A stretch of DNA of 64,000 nt from Isoperla grammatica. Taxonomy: Eukaryota; Arthropoda; Insecta; Plecoptera; Perlodidae. Below are positions 26,456-33,478 of the stretch, one piece after another. The notes below the pieces were generated by a model, which worked only from the letters and a program-made list of their open reading frames with translations, searched no databases and was not told the DNA's origin. The stretch lies in NCBI GenBank assembly GCA_945910005.1, contig OX246747.1:36113250-36177249 (forward strand), in the 5' to 3' direction. The stretch's first letter is position 1. Each line of letters opens with the position of its first letter. The translations under genes were made by a program, and so were the position numbers.

Positions 26456-27991
26456 CCTAGGGGCCAGAATACGATGGGATTAATTTCCTATCCCCTACCC
26501 GACTTCATTGTTGGACACAGGGAGCAGATATATTATATAAAAAAAAAAAAATTATTTATTTATTTATTTATTTATGTAGGCGCCCACCGCATCGTGGCGA
26601 CGTCGCCGCTGTGTGAGTCGTCAGCACCGGACGACAGCCAGGAGCCGTGGGGGCCGGCCAAGAGTCACGTACAGACCCTGCGCAAGACGTTGCCGCAGGT
26701 GCCCATGTGCCACGCCGTGCGCTCCATCTCCAACAGGCCGGTGTTCGCAGGTACGCGCGTCTCTTTACATTGGCATTGTTTATTTACATTAACCCTGTTT
26801 ACATGGCGGACTGAGTCCGGTACTGAGTACGGTCCAGGGCCATGTAAACACCTAAAAAATGGGACCGAACCGACTGGGTCCGGTCCGCCACAAAAGCTAG
26901 ACCGTACCGAAAGACCGACTCAGTCCTATCATGTAAACGGGGTAGAACGTACTGACTGAAGAACTGGAACTTTGAACGAACGCTGTTTGTAGGTGAATAA
27001 GATGGAAAATGATTGTAGTTGCCATCAACAAAAATCAAGTAAAATATTTACAACAGCTTGTAACCTTTTGTTTGCCAGGATGCATCTTTAAATTAATTTT
27101 ATATGGCAGAAGGAAAAAGTAGGGTTATGTACGACCAAAACGAACAAGTGTGGCGCGAGGCCGAAATCAAATTTGGGTACACCTTCATATAAACGCAAGC
27201 GGCCATGACAGTTCTCAGTCTGGTACTCAGTATGGTCCGCCATGTATATTTTGATTTTTTGATTAATTTTTATTTTTAATAACTCACACCAGGACTCATT
27301 AACCGGAAGATGATATTATAAGTAAAAAATTTGTTCGGACAAACACGGTTAAAAACATTCACGCACTACTCGCCGCGTTATATTTCGGCGACATCCGTCG
27401 CCATCCTCAAATCGAGGAGCTGCCTCGCGTCTGAGGATGGCGACGGATGTCGCCGAAATATAACGCGGTGAGTAGGCCTAGTGCGTGAATGTTTTTAACC
27501 GTGTTTGTCCGAACAATTTTGGATTTTTGGATTTTTTTTCATCATCCATTGCCGTTTCCTGCTTCTGGCAGGGTCAGCTAGGGTTTCACAACCAAATTTT
27601 TCCACCTCTTCCTATCTTCCCACAATCGTAATTCCTCTACTTGCTCCCAGTTCTCTTCTCTCTTCTGTAAGTCTTCAGCAATCTTTTCCTTCCATCTCTT
27701 CCTTGGTCTTCCCCGTCTTCTTCTTCCTTCGATCTTTTTTTCATATATTCTCCTGGGCATCCTCTCTTCCGTCATCCGTTTCATGTGTCCAAAGTCCAAA
27801 CCATCTCCGCCTTGTGCTGCTTCCCATTCTGTCCCCAAGCTTCTCCACACCAAGCATTTGTTTTATGTTTCATTTAATTGACATTGACATCATCTGTTGT
27901 TGTACTCACCACAACACTTTCTGTTCTTGTTTCAGAGGAGTCGTACAAATGCCTGTCGGACCTCGACAACCTGATCGATCTCGTACTCTAA
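7802..27991 (+). CDS. DCAF15, DDB1- and CUL4-associated factor 15 (13 coding exons)
   Basis: Substrate receptor of the CUL4-DDB1 E3 ubiquitin ligase; in vertebrates it is the receptor used by aryl-sulfonamide degraders. Exons: 7802-8020, 8310-8428, 9031-9282, 13054-13166, 16361-16562, 17165-18179, 18980-19288, 20457-20631, 21309-21418, 23541-23678, 24502-24667, 26580-26750, 27936-27991. All junctions are GT/AG and the phases agree, giving 1014 aa against 600 in human. Family landmarks are LQKLYFRE, HVFLGLSKCGQFLLSYTHS and LHWWSFV (exons 1-3), CLKHGLTIHSNFDVVSPYPKF (exon 5), KKYCFCVDYDVEIID (exon 10) and the C-terminal ESYKCLSDLDNLIDLVL. Exon 6 (about residues 302-640) is an expanded, charged insert with a coiled-coil-like stretch and low-complexity acidic segments. 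Exons are GC-rich and introns AT-rich. Introns hold many transposons. The start (7802 versus 7481) is the least certain part. Confidence 0.9.
8041..8300. other. Intron 1: dense CCTAGG/GGCCTA repeats
   Basis: Part of DCAF15 intron 1 (8021-8309). It contains many overlapping copies of AGGCCTAGGCC, a locally dense form of the palindromic octamer seen throughout the window. No coding signal. Confidence 0.5.
8429..9030. other. DCAF15 intron 2, unique sequence
   Basis: GT at 8429 and AG at 9029-9030 bound this intron. I see no repeat or coding feature in it. The short open frame at 8452 reads from the donor into the intron and has no family resemblance. Confidence 0.5.
9656..12463 (+). mobile_element. 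hAT DNA transposon in DCAF15 intron 3
   Basis: A complete element of ~2.8 kb. Its ends are CAGGGTTGCCGC at 9656 and, inverted, CAGGGTTGACAC ending at 12463. It is flanked by the perfect 8-bp target duplication GGTTAGAC at 9648-9655 and 12464-12471. CAGGG termini with an 8-bp duplication are diagnostic of the hAT superfamily. It encodes a decayed transposase (separate entry) and lies in the same orientation as DCAF15. Confidence 0.93.
10273..12266 (+). pseudogene. hAT transposase, disrupted
   Basis: Transposase of the hAT element. The first frame (10273-10743) has a BED-like zinc finger (CVIC...H...H). After a TATA-type microsatellite at ~10737-10775 the frame resumes with MIDESTDKATLRQM, an RNase-H-like catalytic region. 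The reading then needs a switch into another frame: SDGARAMVGE, CTCHVAHVAALHA and LTRWLAML in 10996-11610. A further switch reaches 11526-12266, which ends in the hAT dimerisation motif (VERVFSNLTMIKTSHRTRLS). At least three frame breaks mean no intact protein can be made, so the copy is non-autonomous today. Confidence 0.9.
12472..13053. other. DCAF15 intron 3, right part
   Basis: Sequence between the hAT target duplication and the exon 4 acceptor. I see no gene or clear repeat. Confidence 0.4.
13208..13496. mobile_element. hAT-type MITE, 289 bp
   Basis: Terminal inverted repeats TAGGGTTGCCAACTAT and ATAGTTGGCAACCCTA, with the perfect 8-bp target duplication AGAATAAT at 13200-13207 and 13497-13504. 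No coding capacity. It lies in DCAF15 intron 4, about 40 bp after the exon 4 donor. Confidence 0.92.
13557..13706 (-). mobile_element. LINE 3' end fragment, minus strand
   Basis: About 150 bp nearly identical to 63205-63340, which is the 3' part of a LINE whose coding tail is seen at 63324-63803 (-). Shared features are TAGCTGNATAACCACAATAC, a TGTACATTGTCAAG stretch and GTCATTGTATGGCTCATAGC. It represents a 5'-truncated insertion. Confidence 0.7.
13707..13822 (-). repeat. SINE-like repeat with (AAG)n tail
   Basis: A (CTT)n run followed by a segment ending in GTCATGCCATCTGGCAT. The same unit occurs inverted at 28279-28392 and, diverged, at 19304-19384. A short interspersed unit with a trinucleotide tail is typical of a SINE. 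The copy abuts the LINE fragment on its left. Confidence 0.65.
13959..15270. mobile_element. Tc1/mariner (pogo-like) non-autonomous element, 1.3 kb
   Basis: Inverted ends CAGTAAACCACCAGTTATACG (13959) and the complementary form ending at 15270, each flanked by TA (13957-13958, 15271-15272). Subterminal ATCGTATAACT motifs repeat at both ends. The interior holds several G/C homopolymer runs (14105-14123, 14756-14765, 14786-14806, 14957-14972) and no transposase that I recognise. It lies in DCAF15 intron 4. Confidence 0.85.
15273..16360. other. DCAF15 intron 4, right part
   Basis: No exon or repeat that I can identify. The exon 5 acceptor (CTCTCTCCGTAG) ends the stretch. Confidence 0.4.
16609..16814. 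mobile_element. hAT-type MITE rich in ATCGAT, 206 bp
   Basis: Inverted ends TAGGGCTGCCCAACGATA and TATCGTTGGGCAGCCCTA (the last three bases of the first differ slightly inside). The 8-bp target duplication is AAAATTTT (16601-16608, 16815-16822). The interior is almost entirely repeats of GATATCGATA, giving a strongly self-complementary element. It lies about 46 bp after the DCAF15 exon 5 donor. Confidence 0.9.
18277..18443. mobile_element. Mariner-type MITE, diverged
   Basis: Bounded by TA (18275-18276, 18444-18445) with ends CAATGAAAC and TTTTCACTG. The interior matches the element at 54770-55132 (TAAGAACCTTNTGGGACCTC, ANCAGTTNGTTATATAG). It lies in DCAF15 intron 6 shortly after an oligo-G run. 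Confidence 0.65.
18631..18900. mobile_element. Foldback element with ~90-bp inverted repeats
   Basis: The left arm reads TTTACCTACTTGCAGAGGGA then TGTCATATCTACGCAGGGTA; the right arm is its imperfect reverse complement, ending at CCTAGTATTA. The arms span about 18631-18720 and 18812-18900. No coding sequence. It lies directly before DCAF15 exon 7 (acceptor at 18978-18979). Confidence 0.8.
19304..19384 (-). repeat. SINE-like repeat, diverged copy
   Basis: Diverged copy of the repeat at 13707-13822 and 28279-28392: CTTCTTCTCTTACGCCCAC, then ACCAATAGAGACTCCTG and CCTGGCAT. It starts about 15 bp after the DCAF15 exon 7 donor. Confidence 0.55.
19385..20456. other. DCAF15 intron 7, right part
   Basis: I see nothing coding. 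It contains scattered TAGGCCTA and AT-rich sequence up to the exon 8 acceptor. Confidence 0.4.
20881..21121. mobile_element. MITE with GGGCC-GATTCACAAA ends
   Basis: The left end CAGGGCCCAGATTCACAAAA and right end TTTGTGAATCCAGGCCCAGG are inverted. The interior repeats TAAGT/CCTAG motifs on both strands. The terminal sequence is shared with the larger elements at 25646-26099 and 45646-46101. It lies in DCAF15 intron 8. Confidence 0.75.
21430..22200 (+). repeat. SINE copy with tRNA-like head and a nested insertion
   Basis: The head at ~21430-21520 has a box-B-like CTCGAATCCCACTTCGGG. The body from ~21583 shares CGAGCCGTC...GCAACGAGGCAC, TATCGATCTTTG and TCGGAGCCTACAGGGTTGG with 26101-26412 and 37885-38150. 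The body is interrupted from ~21795 to 22105 by an insert with inverted ends (GGAATTCATAGTC/GACTATGAATTCC) and a poly-C run. It then resumes with TTTAAAGTTCCCCAGT and GAGTGGGTAGACTCTAA. It lies in DCAF15 intron 9. Confidence 0.6.
22201..22890. other. DCAF15 intron 9, middle
   Basis: No host exon seen. Two imperfect copies of a TGTTATA(C/T)GGAC...AATGTCAAGTATTTCCATG segment at ~22500-22560 and ~22610-22670 suggest a small local duplication. Confidence 0.4.
22891..22966. repeat. (ATT)n microsatellite
   Basis: About 25 uninterrupted ATT triplets. It directly precedes the LINE coding tail at 22975-23410. The poly-Ile or poly-Leu reading is an artefact. Confidence 0.95.
22975..23410 (+). pseudogene. 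LINE reverse transcriptase C-terminal fragment
   Basis: Encodes about 145 residues typical of the tail of non-LTR retrotransposon polyproteins: ERLRWFGHMKRMDLTRIPRR, then KKVGRPRDKWINQIKDSVE and NRERWRELLN. No reverse transcriptase core precedes it, so this is a 5'-truncated copy. Its last part (TCAGGC-TGGC-AGCCGGC) recurs at 54880-54920. It is intronic in DCAF15 (intron 9). Confidence 0.8.
23716..23989. mobile_element. Foldback element with ~75-bp ends carrying GTAAGCTG
   Basis: The two arms are reverse complements: TGAGCTAGGCGAGAAGGACA...GTTGCGGCCTTCGGAGTC on the left and the inverse, ending CAAGGTAAGCTGTTGGTTCC...AGCTCAATT, on the right. The centre contains a short palindrome (GGAGGAAAGACTCTTTCCTCC). 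A second copy is at 52309-53160. The right arm carries a perfect 5' splice-site consensus AAG/GTAAG. Confidence 0.8.
24026..24111. mobile_element. Small MITE fragment
   Basis: Ends TTCCTGAAAGTTGTC and GACAACTTTCGCG are inverted. The same pair occurs at 45546-45645. About 90 bp, no coding sequence. Confidence 0.55.
24711..24995. mobile_element. Near-perfect foldback MITE, 285 bp
   Basis: The left arm GTTTACACAAATGACTAGTG...CTCTGATTGGCTGTGACTAA is mirrored by the right arm ending CACTAGTCATTTATGTAAAC. The axis is near 24852 with a very short loop, so the whole element would fold into one long hairpin. It starts 43 bp after the DCAF15 exon 11 donor. Confidence 0.85.
25155..25350. mobile_element. 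Foldback element, GTAAGCTG family
   Basis: The left arm GAGTGGGAAAGGAAGGTAGG...CAGCTTACCTCAAA and right arm TTTTAAGGTAAGCTGTGGGT...CTTTCCCACTCAAC are inverted. The central palindrome is around GTCGCGAGTTGGCG / CCAACTCGAGACGG. It belongs by its ends to the group that includes 23716 and 52309. Confidence 0.6.
25646..26099. mobile_element. MITE with GGGGCCGGATTCACAAG ends, ~450 bp
   Basis: Ends GGGGCCGGATTCACAAGAGG and TTTTTGTGAATCCGGGCCC are inverted, and the whole body matches the copy at 45646-46101 (shared ATTGATAGCTA, GGGTTTCTTAGCGACGT, AGTTAGGCCAGGCCTAAGTT). No coding sequence. DCAF15 intron 11. Confidence 0.85.
26101..26412 (+). repeat. SINE copy (same family as 21430)
   Basis: The head has GTTCGAATCACGC (box B). 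The body CGAGCAACGAAGCACCCAAT...GATTGGTTATCGCTCGCTCG...GTGGGTAGACTCTAAATGTG is followed by a (TTTA)n tail at 26413-26452. It is closely related to 37885-38150. Confidence 0.65.
26455..26546 (+). repeat. ~90-bp repeat with A-rich tail
   Basis: CCTAGGGGCCAGAATACGATGGGATTAATT...ACACAGGGAGCAGATATAT followed by an A run. Nearly identical to 54925-55012, where it follows a LINE coding tail, so it is probably a LINE or SINE 3' end. Confidence 0.65.
26790..26946. mobile_element. Short MITE with TGTTTACATG ends
   Basis: Left CCCTGTTTACATGGCGGACT and right ATCATGTAAACGGGGTAG are inverted; the interior repeats ACTGAGTCCGGT-like motifs. A related piece lies at ~27210-27245. It is just after the DCAF15 exon 12 donor. 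Confidence 0.6.
27326..27522. mobile_element. Foldback element, ~200 bp
   Basis: Left arm TTGTTCGGACAAACACGGTT...CGGCGACATCCGTCGCCATC and right arm GATGGCGACGGATGTCGCCG...TTTGTCCGAACAATTTT are near-perfect inverses with a short loop around 27400-27428. Confidence 0.85.
27560..27855 (-). pseudogene. LINE reverse transcriptase C-terminal fragment, minus strand
   Basis: The minus strand encodes FGHMKRMTEERMPRRIYEK, GRRRRGRPRKRWKEKIAEDL and DRKRWKNLV, the same polyprotein tail type as 22975-23410. No reverse transcriptase core is present. It lies in the last DCAF15 intron, antisense to the gene. Confidence 0.75.
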
Positions 27992-28278
27992 GTCCCGGCG
28001 AGCGTTCCGGCACATCCGCGGGCGTTTGGGTGTTCGTCCGCTTCCCTCCGTATATATACACGGCTCCAACGTCCTCTTAGTTTGTAATGTAGTAGCGCAC
28101 GCGACGGGAAAGCTCGTAGACTGACGTGTGAAATGTATGTAGGTGGGTTGAATCAGTTTCGAAAGCTTTCTTTGTCACATCTGTTCAAGATATGTACCCG
28201 GGATTTGGTTTTGTAGAATCAGTTAATCGATGAATTTAAACAGTTTCAAATTAATGACAGTAAATAAATAATCAGTAA

Positions 28279-28392
28279 TTCATGCCAGATGGCATGACAT
28301 ATGTACAGAGGGAGTCCTGTCTCTATTGGTTAGCATGACAACGCATGATGGCCGAATAGACCAATTGCGGGCATAAGAGAAGAAGAAGAAGT
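28279..28392 (+). repeat. SINE-like repeat with (AAG)n tail
   Basis: CATGCCAGATGGCATGACAT...CCTGTCTCTATTGGTTAGCA...TTGCGGGCATAAGAGAAGAAGAAGAAG. It is the inverse of 13707-13822. Confidence 0.7.
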
Positions 28393-31300
28393 AATTCATA
28401 ATTAATGAGGTAATTTAAAATTGTAATGATAAATTTTTTTTTTTTACTTTTTTAAATGCATTATTTAGCTGATCAAAATCACATCCTGGGTATGAATCTT
28501 TTTTTCAAAAGTATCTTGAAGCGTTCTCAAGATACCAACAAGAAAACGTTCCTTTTGTGAGTTTGGGGGGGGGGTAATTACCGTTTCCTTGCGTACTCGT
28601 CGACTACCAGAACAGTTCCAAGGTTCGTAATGTGTCCGGTCACATCGCCTTTATCTGCTCTACAGCTCTGTCCACATTGAACCCACACACCCCTTCATCG
28701 GGAGTGCACTACATGTCCGGTCTGCGCCTGCTCGATTGCGTGGGCCCCCCCTCTCCCGTTGACGTTACGACGGGGTCTTGCCGTAGCCCTGGCCACAAAC
28801 TAACGCACACTAGATTTAATTTCAATCTGTACAACGTTGCCGCGGACGTGCAGTCGTCGATGTTATCGATCTGTTTGATTTATTTATTATTCGATTCGTG
28901 TGCGCGCAAAGTACAGCAGACCGGCTGGATTTTTCCTAGCGGTGGTGGTTACGGGGGGAAGATCGATGCAGATACACGACAGCCTATTGGTTGTCTGTGA
29001 AACCCGCCCGCCGGACTGCTTCCACTCAACTCGAATGTGCGTGGATTAAACTCGTACTCACCTCAATCATAGTTACTTCGATGTTTCCTCAGTTTTCTGG
29101 GGTCAATTTATTTTTTTTTAGTACCATGCAGTTGGAAGGACAGTCTAGTTTCCTGCTGAATATGTGATTACTATTTAAGTTACTTTTAGCACTCTGTCTT
29201 GTGGCAGTTAAATATTACGTACAAGCTATGATTACCCAATTGAACACACTGTATCAAAAATGTGATAGGTTTTCGACGTTTTTGATAAGAGATCTTAAAT
29301 AAGAATTCGATATTAGATGTAGAATTTTTTCCAGCATTAAAAAAAAATCAGGTTTGTTTGATTCGAATTACAATGAATCATTTTATTTCTTCCAATTTTT
29401 TTTTTAGAAAATACAATACGTACTATTTAAATGTCCAGGCAAGAGTTGCCGTATCTCGATCCGATATTGATCAGAAACTTCACATTGATCAGCAGTCCCG
29501 ATTTATTTGCGTAGACAAACCGAGTCCTTTTTTCTAGTACCGGTAGCTAGGTTCTATCTATTTGTAATGCAATAGTGTTTAGTTGTAAATTAGCAATATA
29601 ATTTGTACTGTATGTATGTGAACTATGCTGCAGCATGAACGTAATGAAGCATGACAGCTGCACCCTCTCGTTACACGTGACGTACTAAACCTCGTGTTTT
29701 ATATACGACATTCAATTTGTGATTACTCGACGATTTATTTATGTGTATTATGTTATTAGAGAAACTGTAATGTTATTTGTGTGTTATTATTATTTGATAG
29801 GTAGGGCCTCTTAATGAAGGTGGAACTTGCATAGAATTAAGTTATTATGTTATAATTTGCCTTTCAAGAGCCAATGTCGCTCATTGTTTATGTTGTCTTT
29901 GTTGTGTGTGTACCTATGTATATTCTGCCAATTGTTGTAACCAGCGTTTAGGCCTATAACTCAAATAACTAGAAATGAGGTAAACTTTGTCCCGATCGAA
30001 TGCGGCAAGTTTGTAAACGAGATCTATTTTTTTTCTCCCTATTTTTTTAAGGTCTGAACTGTTGTGCACTTGTACATTGTAGCCTGTACAGTTGTGTACC
30101 GGTACAATCGGAGCGACGAGCGGGTACTACCAAGTAATTGAATCAAATTGTAATGAAACGTATTTTCGTTGTAAAGTCCGCTGGCCATCTGGCAAACGTT
30201 CGTTTCGTACGTCTGTATTTGTTCGCGACGTGTTTAACGTGGTTTGTCCGAGAGATTGCATTTAAAAAAACTCATTGTAGCGTGAAATGAGTGAATTATG
30301 AACGGCTCTTTTAAGGTTTTTGTTTGTGTGTTATGCTTGAATGTTCACGTTTTAAACAACATAAACGTTCACAGACTCAAATGCATAAATTCTACAGAAC
30401 ACATAATTGTCATTAGTCATTACCATACAATACACTTTATTGTTGGTTGTGGGTTTATGATTAATATCACTACTAGGCTATGATTAGAAACATGTCTCTG
30501 CAAACGGAACTTTTCTAAGATACGTAATAGATTTTATGCTAATATTGGAACTAGACACTCGTAGTTTGATGTCTGTCAAATAAAACTATAGAGCTTTTCG
30601 AACGTGACAAATGAACAAACCTTTAATCGCTAATGTATTTCATTATATACACATTTAGTGTTACCTCATATAAATGAATGTTTATTCATTTAATGTTCGC
30701 AGACATGCAACGTTGCCGGAGTCGATTTAAATGGAAATACGTTTCACTATTACACTTGTATAGCCACATGTATTTCATTCAATACTACTTGTAGGTTAGG
30801 GGATGAGGGCTTGGCGTAATGCCAACAAGTTTCATTTGGAACCTAGTTTTCCGCCAAGCGATCGCTGCATGTACTTTATATAATAGTGTAACGCACGTGC
30901 TTGTCGTGACAGGTCCGCCGTTCGGTAAAAGAAACCGGCTCGGATACGCGATCAAGTTTGCGACACGTGCATCATCGAATATTTTGTGCCAAGACTGAGA
31001 GTGACGTCGTTCGTTTGTTTGTTTGTGTGAGATTGGAGTGTACTTCGATTGTTTGCTTGTCGTCGTGAATGATAATTTGTAACTTTATAATACCTATGTG
31101 TCCAAGAGAGGAGGTTGATATCGGAAGGGGCGATTCCTGGTCGCGCTCTCGGTTCACGAACGTGTCGAAATAATAGTCGAGTTGGGTTAGAGAGAAACGA
31201 ACGACCGGCCTTCGGACGGTCTTGGTTTAGTCGAATCGTTCCCCAGCTCGAGGGTGGCAAGGAAAATTGTGACTCGAGGAGATGCGAGAGCGAACCTACG

Positions 31301-31407
31301 AGGTACCGATCTGCCGCAAAGGTAGCGAGAGCAGACTTTACTACACTTGTCTCTACGTACATAGCAAAATTTGTGTAATGTGCGAAGACGCACACGACGT
31401 GGATTGA

Positions 31408-31424
31408 AATAAAAATGAAATAAA
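31408..31424 (+). terminator. Candidate poly(A) signals for DCAF15
   Basis: AATAAA occurs at 31408-31413 and again at 31419-31424, followed by a GT-rich stretch (TTGTGGTGTGGTGGTGTTG). This arrangement fits a vertebrate-type polyadenylation site. Confidence 0.45.
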
Positions 31425-31818
31425 TTGAGATTGTGGTGTGGTGGTGTTGCCTCGGATGGGGATTTGTTGGGCACGACGCAAGGCAGTCGACCGAACTCTG
31501 TCTGCACGCACGGACGTGCATCGTCAAATGTAATTACCCCTGTGTAAATATTCTGTCGATTCTCATTCATATATTTTCTTTATTATTCACATTTTATATG
31601 TTTTAATGTGAATACATAAAAGTAAATAAGTAAGATACACTGTTTTAGCATTTACCAGCAAAAATAGAAATAATTCTGCTTGTCTTCAATTTTGTTTTTT
31701 GTCTTAAATACATTTATACACAGGACATTTCAACATTTGCCTGCCACAAATCCTACATCTTGGGTCACACCATTATGGTGTTGTTCTTCTTCTCCTTCTT
31801 CTTCTTCTTCTTCTTTAG

Positions 31819-32088
31819 GACTGTGCAAGCACACATGGGCTTCAAGTTCGAGAGTAGCTTGCAATCAAATTGTTTCATGATTCGAGTTTATTAAATCCAC
31901 TCAACAAACATTTCCAATTACTAATTTCAAATGTCAAGACATTGTAGGCCTACACTGCACATCTCAGATGTTTATTAACGATTGTACAGTGTTCACGCGA
32001 CATAAACAAATCTATTACCTGCTTCATTCCTTTAAACGTAAATTTCAAATTTTTCCAAACTTAATTTAATATTGGTGCTTGCACAGTC
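31819..32088. mobile_element. Possible MITE with 14-bp inverted ends
   Basis: GACTGTGCAAGCAC (31819-31832) and GTGCTTGCACAGTC (32075-32088) are perfect inverses 270 bp apart. I found no clear target duplication, so a chance or older element is possible. Confidence 0.45.
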
Positions 32089-32639
32089 GTAAGTTATATA
32101 CCAGTTTTATAAATAACCTGAAATCCCCCCTCTTCACATTCTCCTCTCCACCCCACCCCCTCTCGGGGGGGCTTGGTCTTGTTTTGAGGAAATATAATGG
32201 GTGTAAGATGGCATCCATTGCATATTGTTCTTTACTAATTCAAATTATACTGATCACAATGTATGTATTATTTATGGTTAATTGGCATAATAATGGGAGA
32301 TTGTATGACAGCAGCACTGAGCATTACTGCATAAATGTTCCCAGTATGATGTCGTGCTAATATAGATGGCTGTGAGAAGGCTTATAAGCTTGTAGTGCGC
32401 GAACGAGACTGTCATTCCATCAATCATCGTAGCCTACTTTGTTTCACTTGTCTTTTGGATTCGTCAGCCGATTGTTCATTTTAAATACACTGACAACTTT
32501 TAGACCGGAAGAAATATTTAAATAAAACTTAACTATTAGATAAAACAGTAAGTGCACTATTGCTATGAGACCGTGTGCTGCACTGTCAAAGGTCAAAGTA
32601 ACTATAGTGCCCTGCCCTCGCATCTGACGAAGGGAACTC

Positions 32640-32975
32640 TAGAAAATCAATGCCATTTAGGTAAGTATTTTATATATGCTGTGGTTATTTTTCGTGGTTT
32701 GTCATTTAAATAGTTTGTTATATGGACGTCATTAGGGCCGTTTAAGTATGTCTTCATGTTGCTCTACTGTAAAATGGTTCCTCATTTTCACCGCAGGACA
32801 AAACTTGAGGATGAACCGTGCGTTCACTTTTTTGTCTGGAACAAAAGAATGTGTAATTGAATTACCAGAGGAAAAGTTTAAATATGCCAAACGCGATAAT
32901 TCAACAAACATTCAACGCAGTTTGAGATTAATTACAATGTTATCAAAGGCTGTCTGAAGTATGTAGAATAAAGTA
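32640..32975 (+). other. Candidate small two-exon gene of unknown function
   Basis: An exon-like segment ends at 32660 with the perfect donor TTTAG/GTAAGTATT. The next exon starts at 32797 after TTTTCACCGCAG. Inside it an ATG at 32811 opens a 48-codon frame (MNRAFTFLSGTKECVIELPE and on) ending at 32957, and AATAAA follows at ~32968. I do not recognise the product, and an ATG in exon 1 would give a different, shorter peptide. It could equally be an alternative promoter, a non-coding RNA or a repeat relic. Confidence 0.25.
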
Positions 32976-33478
32976 TTTAAAAAAGCTTCCAGCAGGATTC
33001 CACTGTTGTTTGTTCCCGCGGTCAGTTTGAACAAAAGGTCGAAAAAGATCGATTGTTGCACTTTCACTACTAGTGCTGCTGCCCTTGGCGCGTGGCGAAT
33101 CTATATACTATTTGTAACCCGCGACCACGCTCAAGTTTGCTAGCTGGCAACCACTATTAAATTATTATTTGTCGAATAACTACTGTGTTTTGGTAAAAAC
33201 GAATTATGGTTCTAAATATTTTGTAATTTAAAATATTACTTTTTTACGGCCGGCGGTATCTCCGTGTTCGGGGCGTGTATTTACTCGTCTTATCAAAACC
33301 GTGGTGTTCCACTTTGAGTTGTAGGCATATCGACTATCTGGAGAGCGCATGCCCAGTAGGCCTAAACTCCTTGGTGTTTGACAGGGTCATATTGTAGAAG
33401 CAGAAACTTTAGAGTTCCGGTTTTTCTCTTTAATTAAAGTAATAGTTTTATTATTTTAGGGTAATTGTTTGATGGGGT

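Larger units (their letters stand above)
27992..31430 (+). other. Probable DCAF15 3' UTR
   Basis: From the stop codon to a doubled AATAAA, AT-rich with no exon-like signal apart from the SINE at 28279-28392. I infer a long 3' UTR, but an earlier poly(A) site (for example AATAAA near 28263) cannot be excluded. Confidence 0.4.

Noticed and set aside
27505..28080. Plus-strand 191-codon frame
   Set aside because: Antisense to a LINE tail and then runs through the DCAF15 last exon in the wrong frame.
31115..31570. Open frames on both strands near the DCAF15 3' end
   Set aside because: No conserved residues that I recognise, and the region lies just before the probable poly(A) site.
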